A stretch of DNA of 64,000 nucleotides from Branchinecta lynchi (GCA_023053575.1 JAKZAP010000016.1:8428046-8492045); one strand, 5' to 3'. Shown: positions 1-11,067, numbered from the stretch's first letter. Made by a program: numbers and translations. The notes: generated from the sequence alone by a model not told the origin.

Positions 1-547
1 ACTGTGTTTTTTCTGTATGCACTGTATACTGAAATCCATGCACCATACATGAAATCCAAGGTACAGTGCTTGAACGTCTAGCACCCAGGCATGGTGCTAG
101 ACGTTTGAGCACCGTGCCTGGAATGGGGCTAGTGTACTAGACTGGGTTTACCCTATCCTTTTACAGGTAGTTGCCACTAGGTTACTCAATCCTTTTCCAT
201 GTTGTCAAAAAGTCAAAAGTCAGAGTAAAAACAGGTAAAAAAAAAAATAACTCAAAATCAATACAATAAAAGGCAAACAATCTAAAGGAAATATTTGCTC
301 CAGTGAACAAATTGAAAAGCTTGCCTCATCCATGCTACCTAGCAGCAATTTTCTGAAAAAGGATAGGATAAGCCCACTAGAAGAGAAGTGGCCTCCAAAA
401 AACTCTATGTATCTTGGAAGTGCTCTAACATTTTGTAAATTGGAAAATGAGGTTGGATAGAAAGTAAAATCAGGTATCTTTTGATCTAGGACAGGGAGAA
501 GGCCCTATTTAGGTATGTAACCAGTCTCAGTTTATCTAAATTTCACA

Positions 548-708
548 GGGGTACCATGCCCATGCTCCAGAGCATGGTGCTCCAACGTATGGGTACCATG
601 CCCATACGTTCGGGCATGCCCAGACGTTGGGGCACCATGCCCAAAAATTGAGGATTTGTGCATGACTGCCATGCCCTGCAGCAAGGGCATGGAACTGCAT
701 GGTACCCC
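548..708. repeat. short element with 12-bp inverted ends
   Basis: The segment begins GGGGTACCATGC and ends GCATGGTACCCC, a perfect 12-bp inverted pair. Inside are further CATGCCC and GGGCATG palindromes. A diverged relative in the same orientation lies at 785-925 and shares the ACCATGCCC and TTGAGGATTTGTG stretches. No convincing target duplication was seen. Confidence 0.6.
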
Positions 709-784
709 TATACAAATTTGCTGTCAACTTTTGAATCGAGATTCTGGATTGGAAATTTACTTTTCAAACAGCTTTATAACAGGG

Positions 785-925
785 TAGCATGCCTTTGCTG
801 CAGGGCATGGTGCCCTAACATATGAGTACCATGCCCGTACGTTGGACATGCCCTGAAAGCATGCCGTGACGTTGGAGCACCATGCCCAGAATTTGAGGAT
901 TTGTGAGTGACTGACTGTATGACCT
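785..925. repeat. diverged second copy of the 548-708 repeat
   Basis: The segment shares ordered motifs with 548-708: a CTGCAGGGCATGG palindrome arm, ACCATGCCC blocks, and a common tail reading TTTGAGGATTTGTG. The terminal inverted repeat is not preserved. Confidence 0.45.
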
Positions 926-2557
926 TTACATTTTACTGTTTTATAAGCAAGTAACAGAGTCAGTGTGGTAAAACAGTTAGAGAAGTGTTCAAATAAGCAT
1001 ATCTCTACTGTACAATCAGTGTACCAGTGTGTAGGCAGTGTTGGGCAGTTTGCTACTGGTGTGCTATTAATGTTCAGATAATAGTATTTTTTCATGAGAT
1101 TTTAGAATCACTTTCCAGCAAGCAAAGCACATTACAAAAACTGTGAGAATCCGATTCCTTCCAGTTCCTGGAATTGCTATTTGTAGAAACTGTGAGAATC
1201 TGATTCCTGGAATTGTTTTCCACTTTCCGGGTGGGTTGATTGTGAAGTGACTTAGCTAAAAATTGCCATATTAAAAGAATAAACAAATCAAGATATGCTC
1301 CGTTGGATATTCCTTCCATTCTCGTATGTTCCTCAGTGTTTTACTACAGAAGGGCTGCCCTTTCCCATAATTCGTGTCTAAATCACTATTTTTTGCTTTG
1401 TTTCTGTCAGAAAAGCTAAGTATAAAACCTCTAAGTCAGCGATTGCAACTCACAATGAAGTATCTCAAACTTGTCTTAGCAAGCTTGAAGATTTTCCTTG
1501 AGATATCCTAATTTATGTATTTATTTCCCTCAAAGTAAAGGAGTAGCATTATGCTATATAATATATTAAAAAACTAAGCCTTAATCAGCTGATCCAATCA
1601 GTGACACTATAAATACTGCAGAAAAATACACAAGGTTTGAACAACTAAATTAAGATTGTTAATGTCATACATTAACTTTTCTGATGGCTATTATCTCTTC
1701 CCTCTGTTCTGTTCTGCTTAAAGACTATACTGCTAGCAGCAGTATCCCAAAATTTGTAGGTCATTATCGACCTTCTTTGACTACTTAAAATTCGTCCCTT
1801 CATAACAACGTTTCGATTTGTCAGCATCCCTTCTCTGGAATTATTCCGTCTGGGCTATGCTGACTGTATCTTAATCCTTTCAGAATATATCTGAACGCAA
1901 TCACAAAGGCAAAAAGTGAAAAAAGAAGACCTTTTGTTTCGAACCAGCTTGAAGAATGCAGGGATGCCTCCAGTCTCTTTTACATCTTACCATTCCAAAA
2001 GGTAAGATCAATAGGGAAAAATTTTTAAAGTAGTGAACTGAAAGACAGAAATGCTCCACAGTCAGGGTTTCACAAAGACAATATTGATAAAGATAAAAAT
2101 ACTCCACAGCCAGGATTTGACTGTGTTCTAATATAAGTGTAATAGTAAATGATCACTTACAGTGATTCGAATTGTATATAATTTTATTATTTATGGCAAA
2201 ATTATGACAAAGACGGTGATGTTATTATATTTATGACGAAAAATCCAATGTTCGGCTTGCCGGTGAAGGAATTTTGAAAATAAATTCAAATTGAAACCCA
2301 GGATCTTCGGATTCCTTGACTTCTAATTCAGTTCAAAAACTTACTTGTCACAGAATTAAGTCCCTTGTCTAACATTCTGTCTTTACGTAAGTTTAATCAT
2401 AAGGAGTTCAAAAATGTGTGAGTGAGCCAACCAATCTGCAGTGATGCTTATATGCTTACCTTGCTCTGTTAGTGTCTTTTAAAGTGAGCTATACAAGTTC
2501 TTGACAGATGGAAAGTCTTATTTTTATGTGTGTTTTTTTTCCTTTTTTTTTTTACAG

Positions 2558-2750
2558 GGATACCTCATAAATTGGGATATTCAAAAAACAATTTGGGACA
2601 ATGTCTACGGAAAAGAAGAACTTAATTTTGACTTTTCGAATCAAAGAGTAGTTCTTACGGAGCCGTACTTCAACTTTCAGTCCATTCAGGAAGGACTTGC
2701 TGAAGTTTTCTTTGAGGATATGGAATGCGAAGCCCTCCTTAAAACAAATC
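2558..2750 (+). CDS. ACTR6: ACTR6 (ARP6) coding exon, N-terminal actin fold
   Basis: ARP6 is a nuclear actin-related protein and a structural subunit of the SWR1/SRCAP remodeller that deposits histone H2A.Z; this role is known from the family. The exon encodes 64 residues running GYLINWDIQ, then LTEPYFNFQSIQEG, then the FFEDMECEALLKTN stretch. These align in order with human ARP6 from about residue 63 to 127. The acceptor is a poly-T tract ending TTTACAG, and the donor is GTAAGT after the first base of a codon (phase 1). That base joins the exon at 4607 to give Asn-Pro-Gly-Thr-Leu-Ser, where human has NAGALS. Four exons are visible: 2558-2750, 4607-4799, 5534-5744 and 17899-18161; all junction phases agree. 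No frameshift or stop interrupts the exon. Confidence 0.94.
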
Positions 2751-3662
2751 GTAAGTTGCTCCTCGTCTATGGTATTGTCATATCATTTTATATATGTAAG
2801 CTATCCAAGTGTCTACCTCAGAAACTTCGAACACCAGATATCGCCGGTTCCTATTTGTATTGAGTCCTTTTGATCGCCGGCAAAGCTTTTTAGATCAACG
2901 CTTCCGAAAAAGCTTTAGTCCGTCCCAGAAACGGAACGAGAAAAGTGTTTGTCAGTGCTTCCGATTTGCCGACATGATTTTTTCCAGTGTCACTGCATTG
3001 AAAGGCGACGAACAAACAAATCAGGACACAGATTTGGCGACAAGGTTTTTTCCCGATCATCGGAAAGCAGCAGGATCACTAAAATGGGGCTCGTTCTCGA
3101 GAAAAGACCAACAGACGAAACAACAAAATTTCTTTTGATGTAGCACAGGGTCTGCTGCAAGAAATTATTTGCTTGTCCATAATGTACGAATGAATGAAAT
3201 TTATTTCCCATTTTTTAGACAAAAGTCACAAACGGAGTATGAAAGAAAGAAATAAGACAAGAACGCATAACATGAAACACATAGATTTTGATACTCTTAT
3301 TTCTACATGGGGCAACATAGCCCTATACAAAGTGTGGCTAGGATCAACCGAACAAATAAAACCTGCAATTAGCCTACTGCAATAAATGGATCGGTGACAT
3401 TATACTTTGCCGACAATGTAAAATTACAATCTAGAAATACTGGCCTAGCGCGGTAGCCTTTTCGTCTTGATGGTTATAGTAGAGTATCCTGTTTTAGGGT
3501 GGGGTCTGCGCGCATGGGTCGTTGGTACGCAGTTACTACGCAGGTCTTGCTTTCAGTCTGGGGAAAAAGGAATTGTCCTCCCAGTTCACCAGTTTGTTCG
3601 GGAGTGATGGAAGACAGCCTAGGTAAAAGAAAATGAATGGCTTGAATGAATGAATTTGTTTC

Positions 3663-4235
3663 CTTAAGAAGTCCGAGGGGCCATGGTTGGAAGAACAACA
3701 TTACGGTGTTGTTCATTAACAACCTTTCACATTACGGTGAACATTACACCCCCAGTGCGTTCAGACTTCGGTCTGGAAGTGGGTGTAGGACGTACCTGGA
3801 ATTCGATACCTGCTGAGATCCGGCAGCCCCGGAGTCTTGGTTCGTTCAAAAAACACCTTAAAAGATTATTGTTGAAAAACAGTAATTAATTGGTTGAAAT
3901 TTATAGAAGAAAATTGAATTTATTGAAAAAAAAGTAATAAGGTTTGAATATGGTTGTTTATTGTAATAGTTTAAAAAAATGAGATGTTAGTGTTGGCTCT
4001 CGATAAAATTGTTTATTTTTATTTTTTATTTTGTTGCGTGGTGCTGTGAAGGTCGGTTGTATTTGCGAGAACACCTGGCGAAAATTTGGTTTTATTGTAA
4101 AGATAGCTGTTTCCCAACCAACGGGCCATAGAGCCCTTGGGATTCTGTTTAATACATAGATTTTTTTTTTTGGTCTAAGTTAGTGTTGTGTTAGTTGTAT
4201 ATATATAAGTTTCAGTAAAAAGAACTTGAACGGTG
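3663..4235 (+). mobile_element. LINE 3' end remnant (reverse transcriptase C-terminal tail)
   Basis: The frame from about 3683 to 3889 ends with TWNSIPAEIRQ, then SLGSFKKHLKRLLL. This is the Trp-Asn-Ser-Ile-Pro ... Phe-Lys-Lys-x-Leu tail common at the C-terminus of CR1/Jockey-type non-LTR reverse transcriptases. The sequence after the stop looks like a LINE 3' UTR and ends in an A-rich tail near 4215-4235. No reverse transcriptase core is present, which fits 5' truncation. It lies in an ACTR6 intron in the sense direction. Confidence 0.65.
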
Positions 4236-4399
4236 TGATGAACATTTTTGGACTCCCAGTTTCTAATCTCAATATGAATGAACACCAAAACAAAAGGAGT
4301 TAATTCTTCGCTGCTTAACCCCCAAAATGCTCCTGATGATCCATAGCCTAATTGAAAAATCTCCTGAACGGACGAAGGTCAGGTTTGCTTAAGGAAAAA

Positions 4400-4530
4400 C
4401 TTTTCGAACTTTCCCACAAGTTCGTTTTTCCAACTTGAGCAGTTTTGAGCCTGAAGAGGACCCTTGCCAAGAAGGGTCGAAATATAGCTCTAATAGAATT
4501 CAGCTGATGTATCTGTTTTGTACTATCAAA
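4400..4530 (+). repeat. dispersed repeat containing a GGACCCTTGCCAAGAA block
   Basis: The same ordered blocks (TTCGTTTTTC, AACTTGAG, GAGCCTG, CCCTTGCCAAGAA, GTAGCTCTAATA-like) recur at about 32,480-32,640 in the same orientation and in part at 53,690-53,830 inverted. Such a sequence could be the 3' region of a Penelope-like or LINE element, but no protein domain identifies it. Confidence 0.45.
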
Positions 4531-4606
4531 TATGATTCAAAGTCAGCTTGGGCTGAAGGAACAAAAAGTCTTGTTACGTCATCGTGACTTAGGCACTCTC
4601 TTTCAG

Positions 4607-4799
4607 CTGGTACCCTCTCATGTCACAAGTATATGAAAGAACATCCTGGAGAAGTATGCTGTCTGGTTGTGGACAGTGGCTATAGTTTCACTCACATAAT
4701 TCCACATGTACATGGAAAACCTGTGAGAAGCAAAACTGTCAGAGTGGATGTTGGCGGGAAGCTGTTAACAAACCATCTCAAGGAGACGATCTCATACAG
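4607..4799 (+). CDS. ACTR6: ACTR6 (ARP6) coding exon with nucleotide-pocket motif
   Basis: The exon encodes about 64 residues: [18 protein letters not shown], then the actin-family phosphate-loop segment [12 protein letters not shown], then [17 protein letters not shown]. Human ARP6 has [19 protein letters not shown] and [18 protein letters not shown] in the same order. The exon starts after CTTTCAG in phase 1 and ends after two bases of the Arg codon before GTTAGT. The preceding intron is 1.86 kb. The first in-frame ATG (4633) is internal and not a start codon. No disabling change is visible. Confidence 0.94.
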
Positions 4800-4844
4800 G
4801 TTAGTGCTCAACCATTCGAGCTTTATTACTATACTCTACATGAC

Positions 4845-5060
4845 TAAGTCCAAAACACGCCAGAGACCCTCAGGAAGAAGGAGTAAATGTCTCCGTAATG
4901 ACTCAAACTCAATGACTCAAATCCTGTGTCAAACAATCACGGCGATCTTTGGGAGCAGCTGTGACACCACTTCTGCCTTTCTTCCGCGAGGTACCCGGAC
5001 AGGCAGGAGATTTTGCATCGGCAGGGAGAGCATCAAGAGTATTAAGAGTATTATGACGAC
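4845..5060. repeat. repeat shared with 51,838-52,015
   Basis: A stretch beginning TAAGTCCAAAACACGCCAG and containing AACTCAATGACTCAAATCCTG and CAGCTGTGACACC recurs in the intergenic region near 51,838-52,015 in the same orientation, with indels. It lies at the 5' end of an ACTR6 intron. Its class is unknown. Confidence 0.55.
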
Positions 5061-5533
5061 CGTATTTGTGTGTGAATGTGCATTCGCAACCTGATGTTAC
5101 AGCGAGGGGTTTAGTAGGCCGGACAAGATGGTAAATGTCCAAATGTACAGAGCGTGCCCGAAAGCTCAAAATGCAGCATTTTCGTCGCATTAGTTCAACA
5201 TTTTTCGTAGCATTTTCGGTTCGGACTAGAATTTCATCCGTCGTGAACGCAGCATTAGTGACAAAAATGTCCCGAAGTCGCAGCATTTATGTGACATTTT
5301 TCGAAAGCAGTTAGGAGAACGCCGGGGATCTGTTTTAGAACCATAGGTCCGGACGTCCGATGTGTGCACTTTACTCTAGCAGCCAGTGGTGCGAGTCTAC
5401 GTCCCCAAGATTTCCTGAAAAGAAGAATTAATGGTGGAGGAAAGTCAACTTCTGATAATGAAGCTGATAATACTTGCCTTAAGATCCCCTCTAGCGACGG
5501 TATGGTTTGATAATTAACAGTATAGATTTCCAG

Positions 5534-5744
5534 GCAACTCCACGTAATGGACGAGACGTACGTCGTGAATCAGTTAAAAGAAGACACCTGCTTCGTTTCG
5601 CAGGATCTGGCGAAGGATTTCGAAATTGCTAAAAAGAGAGGGAGCGACAACACAATCGCGCTCGACTACATTCTCCCCGATTTCACCGCTCTGAGAAGGG
5701 GTAAGGTGAAGCAGAAAGATGACGCGCCGATAGATGGAGAACAG
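5534..5744 (+). CDS. ACTR6: ACTR6 (ARP6) coding exon, ARP6-specific insert region
   Basis: The exon encodes QLHVMDETYVVNQLKEDTC, then FVSQDLAKDFEIAKKRG, then ALDYILPDFTALRRGK, and stops after DGEQ. The human protein reads QLHVMDETHVINQVKEDVC and later MIDYVLPDFSTIKKG in the same order. The ATG at 5547 lies in the conserved HVMDET block and is not a start. The acceptor is TTTCCAG and the donor GTAAGG; the exon ends at a codon boundary and joins the 17,899 exon to give GEQ-LLRMNNERF, matching human GEQILRLANERF. This leaves a 12,154-bp intron. Confidence 0.94.
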
Positions 5745-6212
5745 GTAAGGCAGATAACCTCTCAGGTGGTCTCTTATTATCAGTGAGAGCAAATCAGTCT
5801 GCCACAAGCCCCACACTTTTTGAAACCCTAGGCCTAACGCTGGATACAGCATGCCAAATGCCGGGTACTGTAATCCAAATAAATATTGATGGTAAGTATG
5901 AAGTTCAGAGATCAACCAATCAGAAGTCCTTTATAGTGGAGTGGGTCAAGGTTAGGGTACCAACATTTATTCAAGTCCAGCGTTCGGCATAGGGTATAAA
6001 CAAATCAGGAGTTTATGGCAGATTGGAGGTCAAAGCTGTGCGAATATGTCCTTGCAATTTGACCTACCGCCGGAAAAATGAGACCACACTGTCAGAAGTT
6101 TGATAACATTTGACACATCAAATGAAATCAAGTTTATTAATTAGCCATAATTGTCCAAAAAACGATAGCACTGGTACGTCAAAGATAGAAAAACCTGAGG
6201 TCACAATTTAAG

Positions 6213-6536
6213 TCAAGTCACTGAACTGTTAAAATTTTTGCAGAAGTACGGTACGAATGAACGGTCATACCGAACATTGCAATTTGCAGGAGGGAGCTTT
6301 AACTTTTGCTTCCCCGAATTTGATCCTCGGGTGGGGCGTTTATTTTCAGCTGCGGGCTGGAAATCTGGCAGAATGTTGCGAAAGAGCTCCGACGACAGAT
6401 AGGACCTCCCAAAAGCCATGAGAAGTTCATGCCGTCTGTTTGATAAGGTAGCCAGGCCTAGTAACGCTAGATTTACCTCGTACGATATATACTCGTGCCC
6501 GAGGACGATACGACATGGAAGCCACGGGGTATACAC
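6213..6536 (-). mobile_element. LINE reverse transcriptase C-terminal tail remnant
   Basis: The minus-strand reading frame contains LALLGLATLSNRRHELLMAF, then FGRSYLSSELFRNILP, and ends RYDRSFVPYFCKNFNS. The pattern Leu-Gly-Leu-x-Thr-Leu-x-x-Arg-Arg, then Phe-x-x-Pro, then Arg-x-x-x-Ser-x-x-Pro-Tyr is a common C-terminal tail of non-LTR reverse transcriptases of the CR1/Jockey groups. No catalytic domain accompanies it. Confidence 0.65.
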
Positions 6537-6649
6537 AAATCAGGGGTTTGTGGTAGATTGGAGCACATACCTGTTAGAATAGGTCCTTTGCCATTTGACC
6601 AAACTGTCACCAGACCAAACTGTCAGAAGTTTGATAAAAATTATTAGTA

Positions 6650-6790
6650 TAACATTACGCAAAGCAACTATTCGACTTGTGAAACTATGCCATAACCATA
6701 CATTGACTGAGAAGTTCAAAATTCAAGATGCAAGTGTTTGCCATTGAAAACAGAGCCCAACCAGCGCACGACCTTCTCCACTGCTTTCTG
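6650..6790 (+). mobile_element. LINE 3' fragment related to the element at 50.5-51.8 kb
   Basis: The plus-strand reading contains HNHTLTEKFKIQDASV, nearly identical to the peptide at the C-terminal end of the minus-strand LINE near 50,640-50,700 (YNHTLTEKFKIQDASV). The DNA match continues through the 3' UTR (AACCAGCGCACGAC). It is truncated at both ends and abuts family A. Confidence 0.7.
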
Positions 6791-6814
6791 GCCGAAGATT
6801 GAAAATTAGTGTAT

Positions 6815-8160
6815 TTTTATGGCACTAGCCTTCCGGCCAAGTGCCATATACCGATCACTTTTCCGTCGGTCGGTCAGTCCGGTGTTTGCGAGCTAGGGTA
6901 CTTCCAGGTGTGCTAGGATGATGAAACTTGGCAGGCATATTATGGACCCAAGCAAACTAACTTGGAATTAGCCACTTGCTCGATCCGACCATCGTGGGGG
7001 GAGGGAGGGGAGCGGGAATCCGGAATTTAGTGACATGCATAACTTTCGAACGGGTGATCCGATCTGAATGAAACTCGATACTGAGCGAATCGATGAATAT
7101 GGGGGGGAGCCGGAGCGGGGAACCGGAAATCATGTGACACGCTTTGAGTGGAGTGATCGGGATGAAACTGGGTGGGAGGAACAAGCACAAGCCCCAGGTA
7201 CATCATTGACAGAACTGGACCGGATTCGTGCACTGTGGGGGAAGTTAGAGGGGGGTTCCGGAATTCCGATGATACGGAGTTAAGTTATTTCCAGGTGGGC
7301 TAGGACAAAGAAACTGGTCAGGGATCAGACCAGATTAACCTGGAAATAGTCAACTTCCCGATCCGACCACCGTGGAGGGAGTGGAGAGAGGGGGAATCCA
7401 GAATCTTGAGGAATGTATAACATTGGAACGGGTGATCGGATCTTAACGAAACTTGATATTTGGAAAGACCTCGTGTCTCGGATGACCCGTTTAAAGTCTG
7501 GACCAGATCCGATGAATGTGGGGGGGAGGGAGTCGGAAGGGGGAACCGGAAATCTTGTGACACACTTAGAGTGGAGCGATTGGGATGAAACTTGGTGGGA
7601 AGGACAAGCATAATAACTAGATACATCAGTGATAGAACCGGATCGGATTTGGGCACAGTGGGGGAGTTAGAGGGGGGAGTCCGGAATTCAGGCTATCGCG
7701 AGTTAAGGTATTTCCAGATGTGCTAGGACGATGATATTTGGCTTGAACAGTGGAGACTTGAAGTGATTGGCTTAGAACTAGTCAATACTCCGACCCAACC
7801 ATCGTGGGTGAGTGGAGGGAGGGGGAATCTGGAACCTTGAAGTATGTATAACTTTTGAACGACTGGTCGGATCTTAACGAAACTTGATATTTGGAAAGAT
7901 CGGAGGTCTCGGACGTCCCGTTTTAAGTTCGGACCGGATCCCATAAATGGGGGGGGGGGGGGGGGAATCTTGTGACACGCTTAGAGTGGAGTGATTGGGA
8001 TGAACCTTGGTGGGAAGAACATGGACAAGAGCTAGATACATCAGTGACAAAACCGGACCGGGTTCGGGCACTGTGAATTAAGGTACTTGTGCGCTAGGGC
8101 CATGAAACTTGGCTTGAACATTAGGAAATTGACAAGATTGGCTTCGAAATTGTAACTTCT
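6815..8160 (+). repeat. family A dispersed repeat, G-rich strand
   Basis: The copy consists of degenerate units that pair a G-run (GGGGGAGGGAGGGGG type) followed by AATCCGGAAT with the phrases GGTCGGATC, GATGAAACTTGG and TTTCGAACGGGTGATC. The left end is an imperfect hairpin, TATGGCACT ... AAGTGCCATA (about 6819-6850). The same hairpin closes the inverted copies near 29,690 and 44,640. Open reading frames here are by-products of the repeat. Other copies are at 28.9-29.7, 40.1-41.3, 43.2-44.7, 45.2-46.1 and 60.2-61.1 kb. Confidence 0.75.
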
Positions 8161-8164
8161 CACA

Positions 8165-8690
8165 TCCGACCATCCCTTAAAGTATTAATCCTATCCTTAA
8201 AGTACTAATCCTAACCTCAAAGTTCAAAAAATGCTTTTAAACAAAGTATACATTTTAATTCAAGGGTGTGGCGCATAAACTAATTTTAGCACCCTTAAAG
8301 TGCGTTTCGTAACCGAAACGTACAAAAAAAATATTTTAACCAAACGGAAGCGATATATTATATTCATGATCCCCAAGGGCCCACGATCATTTTTGCCTTC
8401 AGGGTTTTGGTTACAACTGAATTTCTTAAAATACAAACAGTAATTTTGAGCAAAATATACATTTTCATATTCCAATGAGCTTATCATCATTTGTGCTTCA
8501 AAAGTGTTCATTACAGATGAATCTCTAGCCCCCTTAAAAGTGCGCATCATCACGGCCAATGCACAAATAAAATAGTTTTTACGAGCAATACATTCTCATG
8601 ATATCCAAGGACCCATGACCATTCTTATCTCAAGGGTTTTGCTTACAAATGATCCGAACAAACCCACGAATTGACGAATTCCTACTATAA
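8165..8690. repeat. repeat with CCTTAAAGTGCG and CATGATCCCCAAGG blocks
   Basis: Two internal copies carry the ordered blocks CCCTTAAAGTGCG, AAAATA-rich, TCATGATCCCCAAGGGCCCA and CAAGGGTTTTGCTTACA. The same blocks occur inverted at about 9385-9560 and 9950-10,050, on the other side of the LINE ORF1 start. Confidence 0.6.
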
Positions 8691-9024
8691 GTTAGTATCT
8701 GGCTGCCGTGCGAGCAAGATCAATTTACCATGACGGAGTATATCTACTGCCCTGTATTGAACTTTGTGCAGCGAACCATGAAAAATGTGGACATAAAAAG
8801 TGAAACGATTGTGAGCACGGCCTCGAACTTCTTTGACAAAGATGCGATACGAGCAGCAGTGAAACTGCTCCAGGAAAATTTTGACAAAAACGTCGTGAAA
8901 GACAGAAGGACATCCATCCCAGTAGCCACAGTCGTGCAGGACATTATCTCAGCGCTTAGAGAACTCGACTCTAACACGGATTTCCAAACCGAGGGGTTGC
9001 TCACTCCCAAAAACGATGTACACC

Positions 9025-9186
9025 AAGTGGCGCGTGCCGCGGTGCCGTGTCGGTGCCGTGCCGGTGCCGAGCCGGTGCCGTGCCGGTGCCGAGCCGGTGC
9101 CGTGCCGGTGCCGAGCCGGTGCCGTGTCGGTGCCGCGGTGCCGTGCCGGTGCCGAGCCGGTGCCGTGCCGGTGCCAAGCCGGTGCG
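9025..9186 (+). repeat. 11-bp GC-rich tandem repeat, left array
   Basis: The array repeats CCGGTGCCGTG and the variant CCGGTGCCGAG, about fourteen units, with some GCGG interruptions. It sits 35 bp inside the left terminus of the 8990-11,904 element. Long Arg/Cys/Ala/Pro reading frames are artefacts of the period. Confidence 0.9.
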
Positions 9187-9564
9187 GCGGTTTTTTTTAC
9201 TTCAAATTACAGTATTGTTATAAAGCACGATTTCTGATGTACATGTAAACAAATTTCATCAGATATTGGCCGAGAATGAAGTCGGCAATGTGTGTTGAAT
9301 ACAAGAGCTAGCAGCTCATATGGTACTTGCAAGGCTGGGTCAGAGGATGAAATTTAGGAATTTGTAAATTCTTCGGTTTCTTGTGTTTAATTATAAGCCA
9401 TACCCTTGAAATAAGAATGATTGTGGGCCCTTGGAAATCAAGAGAATGATCTGGTGAAAAGTATTTTATTTTCGCACTTTAAGGGCACTAGAAATTCATG
9501 TGAAAGCAAAACCCTTTAGGCAAAAGTGACTATGGGCTCATGGGGATCACGTAGTTGTATATTT

Positions 9565-9970
9565 TGCTCAAACTAATGCAACCTATAATACTAATGCAAC
9601 CTACTTCCGTAATCATTACATATATTTCTAAACCCGGAGACCCACGTTTCGTGCGGTACATTCTAACCCCTCTAACAAAACCTCGCTGATTTTCTCACTT
9701 GCCGTGTTTTGCTACCTTCGATGTGTATCACGCTGTCGACGGTTCGAGACGGTTGCGCGACGGTTGTCTGCGAGAATTTTTTCCATCAGGAAAATCGGTT
9801 ATGCAAATTGTTTCCCTGTTTCGCTAGAAGTCAACGGGTCTCGGAAAAGGCTTAAAACAGCCAAAACAGTTAGTTATTTATTGAAAGCACAGCATACTTA
9901 AAGTATTCAAATACTTTAAAATACTGTAAGTTGAAGAGTGATTAGTGCGAGGGGTCCTTTAAGGGAGCTG
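9565..9970 (+). repeat. family F dispersed repeat
   Basis: The repeat begins near TAATACTAATGCAACCTAC and ends near AGTGCGAGGGGTCCTTTAAG. A second copy lies at 28,590-28,920 in the same orientation, an inverted copy at 36,515-36,780 and a diverged partial copy at 37,490-37,705. Diagnostic internal blocks are TTGCTACCTTCGA, GTCTGCGAGAA and AAAGTATTCAAATA. No coding capacity was recognised. Confidence 0.7.
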
Positions 9971-10399
9971 GAAATTCATTTTGAAGCAAAACCCTTGTTT
10001 CACAAATAATCATGGGCTCATGGGGATCATGAAAATACATGTTTTGCTCCAAAGTATTTTCTGTACTTTGTGGTTATGATGAGTACTTTAAGGAATGTGG
10101 TTGGCTCTATAAAAGAATTTATGAACCAATCTTTTCCTTCCTTGACTACCTACTTAGGCTAACTGGTACATATATTTAGCCACAGCAAGTGCATGAAAAT
10201 GGCAAAGTTCGAAGCACGAACGTTCAAATAAGCATACCTCTATTGCACTCCCAGAGTGTCTGATGGGGAAATTGACTTTTTCCAAGTTAAATATGCCTGC
10301 CAAGTATCATTCTTAGCACACTCTACAAATATAAAAAAAAGATTGGTCGCCACTGAATTACCTTCACCAGAAGCAAAATATACTGAAGCTGACTCAAGT

Positions 10400-11012
10400 T
10401 TTGGGCGATATTCGATACCGATAACGATATATCCATGTATCGGACAAAATATCGATATCGAAAGTAAATATCGATATCGATAACGATATTTGTTCATTCG
10501 TAAAGATTGCAATTAATCCAACATAACCCACACTTATATATACGAAATTGGAGCAATGTGTATTCCGCAATTCCTTTCTTATTTATCCGGAGTTCGAGAT
10601 GATCCAGTATGCGATATATCGGATATCGATCGATCGATATAACGCACCAAATATCGATATCGAAACGTAAATATCGCTATCGAAAACGATATTTGTTCAT
10701 CGTAATTATTGTAAATAATCCGAACTAACCTACACTTATATATCCGAAATTGGACAATATGTTTTCCCTAATTCATTTCTCATTTATTCTGAGTTTGAAA
10801 TGATCCAAGATGCTATTTAATGAAAATTTGGTTCTTAGATTTTGGCGAAACGAAGCATGGTAAGCAAATATCAATATCGATATATCGATTATCGAATATC
10901 GAAAGTGAAAATATCGATATATCGATTGTTGAATATCGAAAGCGGAAATATCGATATATCGATTATCTAATATCGAAAGTGAAAATATCGATATATCGAA
11001 AAATCCAAGTAT
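10400..11012. repeat. ATATCGATATCG-rich tract
   Basis: Degenerate, largely self-complementary CGATAT and ATCGAT motifs occur in three clusters (about 10,400-10,490, 10,610-10,700 and 10,865-11,005). They are separated by two related spacers that share CCTACACTTATATAT-like and ATTCGAGATGATCCA-like blocks. The tract therefore looks like a roughly 240-bp tandem unit with a CGATAT core. Confidence 0.6.
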
Positions 11013-11067
11013 CGCCAAGCACCAGTACCAAACCATGGTTGACCACTTTGCGCATTTGGTCAACAGC

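Larger units (their letters stand above)
1..2557. other. ACTR6 upstream intron or flank
   Basis: No coding exon could be recognised here on either strand. The 2558 exon begins exactly at a codon boundary behind a long pyrimidine tract and CAG, so at least one upstream ACTR6 exon encoding about 60 N-terminal residues must exist. I searched by eye for the actin-fold start (Asn-Gly after Asp) on the plus strand and did not find it, so it probably lies left of the window. The stretch is AT-rich with short palindromic repeats near 60-130, 548-708 and 785-925. Confidence 0.6.

Noticed and set aside
6957..8071. Recurring Pro/Ser-rich frames in family A copies
   Set aside because: They are produced by the repeat unit in all frames, with no fixed start or stop among copies.
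8730..9248. A 172-codon gene starting at 8730
   Set aside because: Only the part up to about 8989 is LINE ORF1; the rest runs into the inserted element and its GC-rich array.
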